Positions 1-8,488 are shown, counted from the stretch's first letter. The stretch: DNA of 64,000 bases from Peptococcaceae bacterium BRH_c8a (GCA_000961575.1 LADP01000018.1:186001-250000), one strand, 5' to 3'. Made by a program: numbers and translations. The notes: generated by a model not told the origin, from the sequence alone.

Positions 1-2
1 TA

Positions 3-143
3 GTGGTTGTGGAAATGAACTACAGCGGCCAGGTGACCGGTGAGGTTCGACGCATCCTGGGGCCGGAAAAAGATATTACTCTGGTGAACAAGTACAACGG
101 CCAAATCATCACTCCGAAGGACATCCTGGAGGTACTTAAATAG
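3..143 (+). CDS. korA: 2-oxoacid:ferredoxin oxidoreductase alpha subunit, C-terminal end (partial)
   Basis: Only the last 46 codons are inside the window; the gene begins upstream. The peptide starts VVVEMNYSGQ and ends with an ILEVLK tail after a YNG motif, as in the C-terminus of the alpha chain of KorA-type 2-oxoglutarate:ferredoxin oxidoreductases, which oxidatively decarboxylate a 2-oxoacid to acyl-CoA with ferredoxin as acceptor. The beta and gamma subunits follow on the same strand, which supports the call. A repeat-rich spacer of about 276 bp separates it from korB, unusual inside such an operon. The 2-oxoacid specificity cannot be read from this fragment. Confidence 0.8.
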   Translation: MVVEMNYSGQVTGEVRRILGPEKDITLVNKYNGQIITPKDILEVLK

Positions 144-190
144 GAGTCAGGAGTCAAATGACAAGTGACAAGTGACAATTGACAATTGAC

Positions 191-274
191 AAGAGGCAAG
201 AGGCAAGAGGAAAGAGGCAAGAGGCAAGAGGAAAGAGGCAAGAGGCAAGAGGCAAGAGGCAAGAGGCAAGAGGC
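191..274. repeat. Tandem heptamer AAGAGGC x12 in the kor operon
   Basis: Twelve consecutive 7-bp units occur, ten AAGAGGC and two AAGAGGA (units 3 and 6). They are flanked on the left by copies of TGACAAGT/TGACAATT (about 158-190) and on the right by three copies of AGACAGT (about 296-318). The whole 144-390 spacer is built of short 7-8 bp iterations plus the GACTCCTGA motif that recurs elsewhere in the window. It lies between korA and korB, upstream of the korB ribosome site. Confidence 0.9.
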
Positions 275-419
275 AGTCTAAAGATAGAAGCCAGAAGACA
301 GTAGACAGTAGACAGTAGAAAGTAGGCAGAATGAGAGATGGTTTACGTCTTGTATTATTCTGAATTCTGACTCCTGATTACTGAATACCAATAAAAAGTT
401 TTGTAAGAGAGGTGTTATC

Positions 420-1250
420 GTGTCGCACGCAACAGGCGTCGGGTATTTAAAAGACGGATGCTTGCCCCATATGTGGTGCCCGGGGTGTGGTAACGGCATA
501 GCGTTGGCGAGTATGCTCAGAGCCTTTGAGGAACTGGGCTATAAAAAGAACGAAACGGTAGTCGTTACCGGAATCGGGTGCTGGGGAAAAACAGACGATT
601 ATCTATTAACCAACGCACTGCACACCACACACGGGCGCGCCCTGGCCTTTGCCAGCGGTGTTAAGGCCTATAACCCCAAATTGAATGTTGTTGTACTGAT
701 GGGTGACGGCGATAGCGTTACCATCGGAGGCAATCACTTTATCCATGCCGCCAGGCGGAACATAGACGTTACCGCCATCGTTTTAAACAATTACAACTAC
801 GGTATGACCGGCGGACAATGTTCGGGCACTACTCCGTCGGAAAGATACACCAGCACCACTGTTTATGGTAACCCGGAAAGAGGCTTTGACATTTGCGCTC
901 TGGCCGAGGTTGCCGGTGCCAACTACGTGGCCCGCGGAACGGTATACCATGGCTGGGATTTAAAGGAGCATATGAAAGAAGCCCTGGGTAACAAAGGCTT
1001 TTCAATGGTGGAAGTGGTTAGCCCATGCCCCACTCACTATGGCAGGAATAACAGCATGAAACAGGGCGTGGAAATGCTTAAGTGGCTCAAAGAAAAAGCT
1101 GTGAGTAAAGAAAAATACGCCCAGTTGACCGACCCTGAAAAAGAAGCTTATTTTGTAATTGGCAAAATGGTTGATAAAAATGAACCCGACTTTTCTACCC
1201 GGTACGAGCAAATTAGGGCCAGGGCGCTGGAGGGTGGTGCAAAAAGGTGA
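420..1250 (+). CDS. korB: 2-oxoacid:ferredoxin oxidoreductase beta subunit (TPP-binding)
   Basis: This 276-residue protein matches the usual length of KorB/PorB-type beta chains, which carry thiamine diphosphate and one [4Fe-4S] cluster. The CPGCG motif at residues 20-24, the TPP/Mg site GDGD at 95-98 and the following NNYNYGMTGGQ segment (about 123-133) are diagnostic. The start is GTG at 420, preceded by AGAGGTG. The stop overlaps the gamma-subunit start by four bases, so translation is probably coupled. The enzyme acts in the cytoplasm with the gamma chain and the upstream alpha chain. The sequence resembles the 2-oxoglutarate branch, but 2-oxoisovalerate-type activity is not excluded. Confidence 0.9.
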   Translation: MSHATGVGYLKDGCLPHMWCPGCGNGIALASMLRAFEELGYKKNETVVVTGIGCWGKTDDYLLTNALHTTHGRALAFASGVKAYNPKLNVVVLMGDGDSVTIGGNHFIHAARRNIDVTAIVLNNYNYGMTGGQCSGTTPSERYTSTTVYGNPERGFDICALAEVAGANYVARGTVYHGWDLKEHMKEALGNKGFSMVEVVSPCPTHYGRNNSMKQGVEMLKWLKEKAVSKEKYAQLTDPEKEAYFVIGKMVDKNEPDFSTRYEQIRARALEGGAKR

Positions 1251-1774
1251 AAGAACAATATGAAGTAATCATGGCTGGTTCCGGCGGCCAGGGTTTGGTG
1301 GTTTGTGGTATTATATTGGCCCAGGCAGCCATACTGGAAGGCCAGAATGCGGTGCAGACCCAATCTTACGGCATCGCCAGCCGGGGCGGTTTTTCCAAGT
1401 CCGAAGTGATTATCAGCAGGAACGAAATTATGTTCCAGCAGGTTCAGGAGCCCGACGTGATTCTGGCACTAACCGAACAGGCCATGAAAATGTACGCTTC
1501 CGGTGAGCCTGATAGGCCGGTTTTCTATGACACTACCCTGCTGGAGAAACGCAGCGGTCGCAATTTGTACGGTTTTCCCTTCACCGAAATGGCCAGCTTG
1601 CTAGGACATGTTGGTACCGCCAATATAATTGCCCTTGGCGCTATGGCAACGCTCACGGGCATGATTAAAACCGATAGCCTGGCTACTGTTCTGACCAGGC
1701 GGTTTGCTGGGAAAGTGGCCGATATGAATATCAAAGCCCTGCAAGCAGGTATTGAATTAGTTACACAAGACTGA
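1247..1774 (+). CDS. korC: 2-oxoacid:ferredoxin oxidoreductase gamma subunit
   Basis: A 175-residue protein of the pyruvate/ketoisovalerate oxidoreductase gamma family. The N-terminal glycine-rich segment GSGGQGLVVCG (about residues 11-21) and the QSYGIASRGG motif (about 39-48) are typical of this subunit, which contributes to the CoA-dependent step of 2-oxoacid oxidation. It starts with GTG inside the last codons of korB (4-bp overlap). The GltD-like gene begins 13 bp after its stop with a good ribosome site, so korA-korB-korC-gltD is read as one operon. Confidence 0.9.
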   Translation: MKEQYEVIMAGSGGQGLVVCGIILAQAAILEGQNAVQTQSYGIASRGGFSKSEVIISRNEIMFQQVQEPDVILALTEQAMKMYASGEPDRPVFYDTTLLEKRSGRNLYGFPFTEMASLLGHVGTANIIALGAMATLTGMIKTDSLATVLTRRFAGKVADMNIKALQAGIELVTQD

Positions 1775-1787
1775 AAGGAGACCACCT

Positions 1788-3377
1788 ATGAATAACGCAA
1801 AGTGCGCAACACCCTCGTGCACTGAGGCCTGCCCGGCGGGGGTGGACGTTCCGCGCTATGTAAGTTATATCAGGGACGGAGATTTTAGTAGTGCCCTGGC
1901 TGTAATCCGAGAAAAAATACCTTTCCCTGCGGTGTGCGGGTATGCTTGTATTCATCCCTGTGAATCCAGGTGCGCGCGTGTACAGTACGACGAACCGGTG
2001 GCTATCAGGCTGCTTAAAAGGGCGGCGCTGGAATACGGGGACGAAGGTAAAGCTGAAGAAAAACCGATGCCCACCGCGAAAAAAGTGGCTGTAGTTGGCT
2101 CGGGCCCCTGCGGCCTTACAGCGGCCTATTTCCTGGCCGGAAAAGGACATAATGTACGAGTTTATGAAGCCCTCCCCCAACCGGGCGGCATGTTGCGTTA
2201 CGGCATACCCGAATATCGCCTTCCCAACCGGGTACTGGATCGGGACATTGATTTAATCACCCGGCACGGGGTGGAAATCGTAACCGATACCAGGATAACC
2301 TCGGCGGACAACCTGCTGACGGACGGATTTGATGCCGTGCTGGTCACTGTGGGCGCCTGGCAGAGCCAAAAAATTGGCGTTGCAGGTGAACAGGAAGCAA
2401 ATGTGCTGGACGGCATTGCCTTCTTAAGGCAAGTCAATGCCGGCGAGTCACCGTCTGTGGGCCATAAAGTAGTAGTTATAGGCGGTGGCAATACCGCTAT
2501 TGACGCCGCCAGAAGTGCAGTGCGCCTGGGCTCACAGGTAACCCTGCTGTACCGTCGCACCCTGGCACAAATGCCCGCCAGCCCCGAAGAGGTAAAAGCC
2601 GCGCTGGAAGAAGGGGTGGAGATTAAGTTTTTAACCGCCCCAACTAAAGTCAATAAGCGTGGCATTACCAGTGTCAGGATGGCCCTGGGCCCCGCTGACG
2701 CCGCCGGAAGGCCTGTTCCTGTACCGGTAGAAGGAAGCGAGTTTGACGTGGCCTGCGATACCGTTATAATGGCGGTGGGGCAGACGGTGGATGCCGGCTC
2801 GCTTAACCTTGAAGCCAACAGCAACGGCACCGTAAAAGTGAATACGAGCCTGGAAACCGGAACCAAAGGTGTCTATGCCGCCGGTGACGCTGTCACCGGT
2901 CCCTCGTCAATAATTGAATCTATCAACCAGGGCAGGCAGGCCAGTCAGGCCATTGACAACTTCCTGGGCGGCACGGGTGTAATTGACAGCATCTGCGCCG
3001 GTACACAGTCAGAAACGCCCGAGGAAGCACCCAGGGGAACATACCGCCCGGCGGTTTTAGATATTCCGGTAAGCCAACGGATCAACAGTTTTGATCTGGT
3101 GGAATTAGGTTTTGAGCGTGAATCCGCCATGCAAGAAGCCCGACGTTGCCTGGCCTGTGATACCAGAGATTACCGGGTAGCGGTTAACGATAAAATATGC
3201 AAGGGATGCGGGTATTGCAGGGAAGTATGCTCCCTGGGCATTTTTGAAATTACCCAGGCTTTTAATTCCCAGGGCTATAATCCTGCCGGGGCACAAAATA
3301 GCGAAAGCTGTATCGGTTGCTTGAAGTGCCTGTATGTCTGCCCCGACTTTGCCATAAGCGTTGAAAAAACTAGCTAA
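1788..3377 (+). CDS. GltD-like NAD(P)/FAD oxidoreductase fused to a 2[4Fe-4S] ferredoxin domain
   Basis: This 529-residue protein has the architecture of the glutamate synthase small-chain family. It has an N-terminal cysteine-rich Fe-S region (C6, C11, C15 and further Cys to about 62), a first dinucleotide fold (GSGPCGLTAAY, about 104), a second one (GGGNTAIDAA, about 230) and a C-terminal CLACD segment. A bacterial 2[4Fe-4S] module with two CxxCxxC...C clusters lies near residues 470 and 508. No glutamate synthase large subunit is adjacent. Its place in the kor operon suggests electron transfer between the ferredoxin reduced by Kor and NAD(P)H; this role is inferred. A rho-independent terminator follows, so it is probably the last gene of the operon. 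Confidence 0.85.
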   Translation: MNNAKCATPSCTEACPAGVDVPRYVSYIRDGDFSSALAVIREKIPFPAVCGYACIHPCESRCARVQYDEPVAIRLLKRAALEYGDEGKAEEKPMPTAKKVAVVGSGPCGLTAAYFLAGKGHNVRVYEALPQPGGMLRYGIPEYRLPNRVLDRDIDLITRHGVEIVTDTRITSADNLLTDGFDAVLVTVGAWQSQKIGVAGEQEANVLDGIAFLRQVNAGESPSVGHKVVVIGGGNTAIDAARSAVRLGSQVTLLYRRTLAQMPASPEEVKAALEEGVEIKFLTAPTKVNKRGITSVRMALGPADAAGRPVPVPVEGSEFDVACDTVIMAVGQTVDAGSLNLEANSNGTVKVNTSLETGTKGVYAAGDAVTGPSSIIESINQGRQASQAIDNFLGGTGVIDSICAGTQSETPEEAPRGTYRPAVLDIPVSQRINSFDLVELGFERESAMQEARRCLACDTRDYRVAVNDKICKGCGYCREVCSLGIFEITQAFNSQGYNPAGAQNSESCIGCLKCLYVCPDFAISVEKTS

Positions 3378-3396
3378 ATAATATAACGGATTAAGC

Positions 3397-3430
3397 GTGC
3401 CGGTGGGTATATACTTGCCGGCACTTTTTT
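3397..3430 (+). terminator. Rho-independent terminator of the kor operon
   Basis: Stem GTGCCGG (3397-3403) pairs with CCGGCAC (3418-3424), followed by six T and then a T-rich tract. It lies 20 bp after the stop of the GltD-like gene and just before the end of the convergent NUDIX gene. Confidence 0.85.
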
Positions 3431-3434
3431 CTTT

Positions 3435-3848
3435 TTATATGGTTAGAGCCGTTCCAATTACTCTGGCCATGTTTTGGGTCAGGTAAATTTCTTTCTCTTT
3501 AAGAGCAATATACCGGTAACCATCTACCTCCGGCAGCCTGCGTCCTGCCTTGTTAATAAAGAAAGAACTGCAGCCCATGTTTCCCGTGTCGGGGAGGTCT
3601 CGCCGATACAGCAAAAATAGATGCAGATCTTTATCTCTGGTATATTCATAAACGCCAAGGTCGGCAATTATTTCCCGCTTGATCAGCAGGTTGGTTTCTT
3701 CCCTGACTTCCCGTATACAAGCTGCTGTCGGTTCTTCACCGTCATCCACCAGACCCTTGGGGATGTCGTAAAAATTACGGCCCGTCACGTGGCAAACCAG
3801 TAATTTTGCGCCGTCGGTAAGTAGCAGTCCGGCGGATATCTTTTTCAT
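3435..3848 (-). CDS. NUDIX hydrolase
   Basis: A 137-residue protein with a Nudix box running from G32 through E38 to R46-E47 and E50-E51, the metal-binding helix that cleaves nucleoside-diphosphate-X compounds. The consensus glycine after the EE pair is replaced by Asn (EETNL). The substrate cannot be predicted; short stand-alone Nudix proteins include Ap4A, ADP-ribose and (d)NTP hydrolases. It is convergent with the kor operon and divergent from exoA, with 62 bp between the two starts. Confidence 0.85.
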   Translation of the reverse strand: MKKISAGLLLTDGAKLLVCHVTGRNFYDIPKGLVDDGEEPTAACIREVREETNLLIKREIIADLGVYEYTRDKDLHLFLLYRRDLPDTGNMGCSSFFINKAGRRLPEVDGYRYIALKEKEIYLTQNMARVIGTALTI

Positions 3849-3910
3849 CTATAGACCCCTTCTTTATGGTATCTTTAAAGTAAATCTTTAAAACTTTACG
3901 GGAGGCTGTT

Positions 3911-4687
3911 ATGTTCAAGATAGCCAGTTTCAATGCTAATTCCGTCCGGGCCAGGCTGCCGATTATACTGGATTGGCTGGAAAATGAAAAACCGGACGTA
4001 CTGTGTTTGCAGGAAACCAAGGTGGAGGATCATAATTTCCCCGCCGGTGATTTCAACGCGGCCGGTTACAATGTCATTTACAAAGGGCAAAAATCTTATA
4101 ACGGGGTAGCCATTGCCAGCATTCATGAGCTTAAAGAGTTCCCGCTTGATATTTCAAGCTTTTCCCGGTCCGGAGAAGCGCGACTGATAGCGGCGATGGT
4201 TAACAATATCAATATTATAAACACTTATATGCCCCAGGGGAGAGTACCGGACACCGATGAATTTACCTACAAGATTAATTGGATTAAAAACATGAGAGAA
4301 ATTTTTAATCATTATTACAATCCGGACATGCATTTACTGTGGACAGGCGATTTTAACGTAGCCCCCGAGCCCATTGATGTGCACAGTCCCGATAAACTCC
4401 TGGGCCACGTGGGTTACCACCCCGTGGAACATGAGGCCTTGCAATTTGTTAAGGACTGGGGTTTCGAGGATGTTTTTCGCCGCCATGTGCCCGAAGGAGG
4501 ACATTATACATTTTATGACTACCGGGTACCCAACGGTGTAAAAAGAAAAATGGGCTGGCGAATCGACCACATCTGGGCCACCAGGCCACTGGCCGATTTA
4601 TCGCGACATTCTCGTATCGACATGGAGCCAAGGATGAAAGATAAGCCCTCGGATCATACCTTCATAATTGCTGAATTTGATGTTTAA
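3911..4687 (+). CDS. exoA: Exodeoxyribonuclease III (AP endonuclease family)
   Basis: A 258-residue member of the exonuclease III/Ape1 family, which cuts DNA 5' of abasic sites and removes 3' blocking groups in base excision repair. Visible signatures are N8, the metal-binding Glu in LCLQETK (E35), the GDFNVAP motif (146-152) and the C-terminal SDH triad (247-249). ATG at 3911 follows a GGGAGG ribosome site. Length and motifs are standard, with no truncation. It appears to be a single-gene unit facing hemZ. Confidence 0.92.
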   Translation: MFKIASFNANSVRARLPIILDWLENEKPDVLCLQETKVEDHNFPAGDFNAAGYNVIYKGQKSYNGVAIASIHELKEFPLDISSFSRSGEARLIAAMVNNINIINTYMPQGRVPDTDEFTYKINWIKNMREIFNHYYNPDMHLLWTGDFNVAPEPIDVHSPDKLLGHVGYHPVEHEALQFVKDWGFEDVFRRHVPEGGHYTFYDYRVPNGVKRKMGWRIDHIWATRPLADLSRHSRIDMEPRMKDKPSDHTFIIAEFDV

Positions 4688-4781
4688 AACCATTTAGTAG
4701 CCAGGACATAGCGAATAATTTGTGTATTTAAGCCACTTAAGAGATTCTTTTGCACTTCGTTGCATCGAGCATGTCACGGAT

Positions 4782-6281
4782 CTAAACCTTTTTAGTGGCC
4801 TCGTCCAGCCCTGTTTCTTTTTTCTTGATTACCTCATCCAGCCGTTTAATATAAAGCCAGGGTTCCTTGGGGTTAAATTGATTAATATACACCCCGTCCG
4901 GTCGCAGATATTTTGAACCGGCCCCCGCGCCAAGACCGAGCACGGTATGACTTTCCTCGATGGTCATAATGTTATACAGGCATTCGTGCCCAGGTAAGGT
5001 ATACCCGATGTTTTCTTGGTTTCCCAGGGTATTCTTTTGACGGTACATATAGTAGGGTAGCATGCCCTGCATTTGTGCCCGGTGCCGTGCTATTTCCATC
5101 ATAGCGGCGGTTTCTGTGGCACTGGGCATGGGCTGCTTACTTACCTCCCACCTTAACCGGGAGGCTTTTTTAACTGCCAAGGTATGTAAACTAAGATTTT
5201 CCGGGCGCAGCACCGTTATTTGTTCCATTGTATCACGCATGTCTTTTACAGTTTCGCCAGGCAGCCCGGCGATAACATCCATATTGATAGTTGCAAAGCC
5301 CGCAGTCCTGGCCCGTTCCATCGCTAAAACCACATCACTTACTGTGTGCTGACGCCCGACGGCTTGCAGGGTGCGGTTTTGCATGGTTTGTGGGTTGATG
5401 CTTAGTCTGTCTACGCCTGCAGCTTGGCAAATGCCGATAATCTCTGCAGTCAAGGTTTCCGGCCTGCCTCCCTCAACGGTAAACTCTGTTGTGTCAGCAG
5501 TTCGCAGGTGGCGGTTGGCGGATGCCAGTACCGCGTCAAGTTGCGCGGGTTCCAGGCAGGTAGGGGTGCCGCCACCGATATAGATACAGCTTAGGCTTAC
5601 TGAAAGCGGGTTGCTCCGTAAGGCTCGGCCAGTAGCTTCAATTTCCCGCAGCAGCGCGTCCACAAAAGGGGCCAACCATTGTCGGTGCTTGTCTCTGGGG
5701 TAGGCGGGAAACGAGCAGTATAAACAGCGCGAGGGGCAAAAGGGGATGCCGATATAAACACCGACCTTGTGACTACAGCTTGGTTCGTCGGCCAGATAAT
5801 GGCGCTGGAACAGCGCAATGCCGGTAACCAGTTCGGCCTTGTCCGGGGTCACCGCGAATTCGTCCGCTAGCTTTGCTTTTACTTCACTGGCGGTGAATCC
5901 TTCATCTAACAGGCGGTGCACCACCTTGGCAGGTCTTATGCCGGTCATAATGCCCCAAGGACTGGGCTGCCCGTGGGTAAATTTCTCCAGCAGGCGAAAA
6001 ACGACCAGTCGAGCCAGTCGTCTGGCTTCATGCCTTTCGTTGATACCGTGCTTAAGCTGGCTCTGCTCCAAATGACCGGATTCACCGGCTTCGGATTTGA
6101 GCTGTCCCCGCGCTAACAAGTACGGCTGTTGTACATCCACCATTATATTCAGTTTAATATCTGCACCGATATCAGGGTTCCCGGTTTTTATTGTGCATCC
6201 AGGATAAAAAACCCTGACTACATCGTCTATACCTGGTCGGTAGATATCAGGTGCGTCCACTGTTATGATCATGTATTTCAC
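4782..6281 (-). CDS. hemZ: HemZ-type coproporphyrinogen III oxidase-like radical SAM protein
   Basis: A 499-residue radical SAM protein whose length matches the Bacillus HemZ family (about 500 residues) rather than the shorter HemN/HemW. The cluster motif CPSRCLYC (C182, C186, C189) is followed by SFPAYP, and YIGGGTPT lies downstream. The roughly 170-residue N-terminal extension is typical of HemZ. The family is annotated as anaerobic coproporphyrinogen III dehydrogenase in haem synthesis, but the biochemistry of HemZ is less settled than that of HemN. It is convergent with exoA and has no haem genes next to it here. Confidence 0.88.
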   Translation of the reverse strand: MKYMIITVDAPDIYRPGIDDVVRVFYPGCTIKTGNPDIGADIKLNIMVDVQQPYLLARGQLKSEAGESGHLEQSQLKHGINERHEARRLARLVVFRLLEKFTHGQPSPWGIMTGIRPAKVVHRLLDEGFTASEVKAKLADEFAVTPDKAELVTGIALFQRHYLADEPSCSHKVGVYIGIPFCPSRCLYCSFPAYPRDKHRQWLAPFVDALLREIEATGRALRSNPLSVSLSCIYIGGGTPTCLEPAQLDAVLASANRHLRTADTTEFTVEGGRPETLTAEIIGICQAAGVDRLSINPQTMQNRTLQAVGRQHTVSDVVLAMERARTAGFATINMDVIAGLPGETVKDMRDTMEQITVLRPENLSLHTLAVKKASRLRWEVSKQPMPSATETAAMMEIARHRAQMQGMLPYYMYRQKNTLGNQENIGYTLPGHECLYNIMTIEESHTVLGLGAGAGSKYLRPDGVYINQFNPKEPWLYIKRLDEVIKKKETGLDEATKKV

Positions 6282-6545
6282 CCTGGTTGAATTGTTTACT
6301 CCCCCAATATAAAATAAACCCCGTTATCGCACAACATGTTTTTTGCCGGGTACCGGGAATTGCCCGTTACACATCTTTATTTTAGATGACATTTCAGATT
6401 AATTTAAGCGGGATAAATGTGCATTTGATAATAGTGCTATAATTTACGTGACCAAAATAGTTAAAACGCTTGAAAAGAGCAGTAACGGAGAATAGCAGAG
6501 GGTTCCCCCCCAAGGGGAAACCGCCTGCCATTTAAAAGGATTAGA

Positions 6546-6668
6546 CTAGCATACGCCGCCGCCAAAGATACCCATGCCGAAAACAAGCAGAATCAGAATC
6601 AGGAACAGAATAAAGCTGCCGTCAAAAAATGGAGCTTTACCTACACCGCCAGTAGCACCATAACCCAT
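6546..6668 (-). CDS. YjcZ-type sporulation micropeptide (40 aa)
   Basis: This 40-residue peptide begins MGYGATGGVG and continues with one hydrophobic helix containing FLILILLVFGMGIFGG, the hallmark of YjcZ/YjfB-like sporulation micropeptides. A GAGGAGG ribosome site lies upstream. Two ATGs compete: the first, two codons upstream in another frame, gives an unrelated peptide, so the ATG at 6668 is preferred. A paralogue lies at 11825-11932 with an almost identical membrane segment. The exact role of the family is unknown; a small membrane or coat-associated function in the forespore is the usual inference. Confidence 0.85.
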   Translation of the reverse strand: MGYGATGGVGKAPFFDGSFILFLILILLVFGMGIFGGGVC

Positions 6669-6844
6669 TAAGCATACCTCCTCGTATGTTTTACGGTTCT
6701 ATAATATTCAATGGTGTAGGAAATTGCTAATATTTAGGTGCAAATATTTTAACTGATGTTTTGGTTGAATATAAGCATTTCGATAGGGAATTTTGGTAAT
6801 ATCCGCGGTTTATGTGTTTAGACAGGTGTAAGGACGTGATACAA

Positions 6845-7081
6845 GTGGCTCAAACAGCTGTATTACTAATTATTGCGGCGGTAGTACTTTTTTTTCTTGT
6901 CCGCTGGCACGCTGAGATATCTGCTTATATTTGCCCCCGCTGTAAAAACTGGTTTATCATCTCGCCTCTCACAGATTTAGTCACCCCCCAGACCTTCACA
7001 AACAAATATTTGAAATGCCCCAAGTGTGGCAAAAGAAGCTGGGCCAGGGTCATAAGACGACATCGGAAACGCCTCGGATAG
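6845..7081 (+). CDS. Small membrane-anchored zinc-ribbon protein
   Basis: About 78 residues from a GTG at 6845, which has AAGGA ten bases upstream; an in-frame ATG at 6812 has no ribosome site. An N-terminal hydrophobic segment (AVLLIIAAVVLFFLV) is followed by two CxxC pairs, CPRC and CPKC, spaced for a zinc ribbon, and a very basic tail (RVIRRHRKRLG). It is probably a membrane-tethered zinc-ribbon protein facing the cytoplasm. No specific family was recognised. Confidence 0.65.
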   Translation: MAQTAVLLIIAAVVLFFLVRWHAEISAYICPRCKNWFIISPLTDLVTPQTFTNKYLKCPKCGKRSWARVIRRHRKRLG

Positions 7082-7136
7082 ACGATAAACCGCAAGCACG
7101 AACAATTAGGCATCCTGCCATGCCAGTAAGTATTTA

Positions 7137-7191
7137 AATGTTTTCGCGGTTTTCTCATTCTGACTCCTGACTTCTGGCTCCTGAGTAGTTA
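7137..7191. repeat. Dispersed intergenic repeat, copy 1
   Basis: It shares a 25-base block (AATGTTTTCGCGG plus TTTTCTCATTCT) and then GACTTC-GGCTCCTGA and CTGAGTAGTTA with 24555-24616. The core GACTCCTGA also appears at about 367 and 51265 and inverted at 146 and 30427. It is noncoding and lies between the zinc-ribbon gene and the protease gene. Confidence 0.75.
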
Positions 7192-7284
7192 CAATATCCT
7201 TACAAAAAATTATGCCGGGATAAAGGTGAAAAACGTGATATTAGCCAACTATACAGATATTATGGACTTATAGGGAGTATGACC

Positions 7285-8412
7285 ATGCGCGACAATAAAC
7301 ACGGGAAACAGCCAAATGAAAACGCAGTCAGCGAAAAAAACAGCCGGCCACCCGGGCAATTGCACCAACAAAAGGTGAGAGGTGAAACCGAATTACCGGG
7401 GTCTGTTGATGACGCAGATGACTTAGCAGGCGGGCAACCTCAAACCCAGGTTGAACTGGTTGAGAAAACAGACGAAAATGAGGATTGGGATTACGACAGA
7501 CAAGATGATGACGATGACTTTGAAGAAGAGGATGTAGAATCACCGGACGAATATGATGACGACGACTACTTGGAAGATGGATACGAGGACGACCGAAATA
7601 AAGATTATCCGGAAGATTATGACTTGGAATATCTGAAGCAATTTGAAGAAGCCGACGACCACCCGGATGATGATTACGGTGCTGAAAAGCCTTATAAATC
7701 GCCATTGGTGCGCATAGTGGCTTTGGTAACAGTGCTGGCATTTTTAGGACTTGCCCTGGCCGCATCCTGGCCCGTACTCCAGTTTCCATTGGCCGAACTG
7801 GTGGGCAGGTCAATACAATTGCAAAAAGATATTGACGTCCAGCGGTTGCAAGCGGCAGTGGTGCAAATAGACGTGGTGTCGCGCCAGGGTGCCTCAATTG
7901 CTGCGGAACGCAAGTCCGGTACCGGGTTTAACATTAGGCCGGAAGGGTTTATTGTAACTAATCACCACGTTATAGACGGTGCACTTAACATGACCATCAC
8001 CTTTCCCGGGGGTAAAATCTATAAGGCCCAAAGCTGGGCCTCCAAACCGGAATATGACCTGGCTGTGATTAGACTGCAGGGAGAAAATCTGCCGGTGGTT
8101 CCTATTAACGAAAGCAACTATCCGGCAGTCGGGGATAAAATCAGGGTGGTGGGCAATCCGCTGGGCCTGAATAACGTAGTGGTGGATGGAGAGATAGATG
8201 GTTACCTGCGTGTTAAAGACAACCCCGATTTGGTAATTAGCATAAACGCTCCGGTTTACCCGGGCAACAGCGGTAGTCCCGTATTTAACAAAAACAGTGA
8301 AGTGGTGGGGGTTGTTTTCGCCCGCTACCTCAAAGAAATCGAAGGCCAAGAAACGATATTCGGCCTGGCCGTGCCAATAGACGCCGTACTCGACATCCAA
8401 ACCAGGGGTTAG
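7285..8412 (+). CDS. Membrane-anchored trypsin-like serine protease (HtrA/DegP family) with acidic N-terminus
   Basis: About 375 residues. The first roughly 135 are hydrophilic and very acidic, with D/E runs such as DDDDDFEEED, and are predicted cytoplasmic. One membrane helix follows at about 144-165, then an extracytoplasmic S1C protease domain. The catalytic triad is visible: H228 (TNHHVIDG), D258 (YDLAVI) and S329 (GNSGSPVF). The protein stops right after the protease fold, so the usual PDZ domain is absent. An ATG at 7279 exists, but AGGGAG (7272-7277) is correctly spaced only for ATG 7285. A role in envelope protein quality control or in cleaving a sporulation substrate is inferred. Confidence 0.88.
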   Translation: MRDNKHGKQPNENAVSEKNSRPPGQLHQQKVRGETELPGSVDDADDLAGGQPQTQVELVEKTDENEDWDYDRQDDDDDFEEEDVESPDEYDDDDYLEDGYEDDRNKDYPEDYDLEYLKQFEEADDHPDDDYGAEKPYKSPLVRIVALVTVLAFLGLALAASWPVLQFPLAELVGRSIQLQKDIDVQRLQAAVVQIDVVSRQGASIAAERKSGTGFNIRPEGFIVTNHHVIDGALNMTITFPGGKIYKAQSWASKPEYDLAVIRLQGENLPVVPINESNYPAVGDKIRVVGNPLGLNNVVVDGEIDGYLRVKDNPDLVISINAPVYPGNSGSPVFNKNSEVVGVVFARYLKEIEGQETIFGLAVPIDAVLDIQTRG

Positions 8413-8488
8413 ACTTAAACAAAACTATAATAACTGAATATCTGCGAATTTAGCATAGTGGTTATTGTAGTGCTTAAGCCTAACCCCT
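8404..8488. terminator. Bidirectional inverted repeat between convergent genes
   Basis: Arms AGGGGTTAGACTTAA (8404-8418) and TTAAGCCTAACCCCT (8474-8488) are complementary at 14 of 15 positions, and the remaining pair can wobble. The left arm contains the protease stop codon and the right arm abuts the stop of the convergent 79-aa gene. The 55-base loop is AT-rich. It probably acts on transcription from both sides. Confidence 0.55.

Noticed and set aside
20-262. An 80-codon minus-strand frame made of SSCLLPL-type repeats over the kor spacer
   Set aside because: It is only the translation of the AAGAGGC tandem array; no ribosome site and no protein-like composition.
191-318. CRISPR-like array
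   Set aside because: Repeat units are 7-8 bp without spacers; no cas genes in the window.
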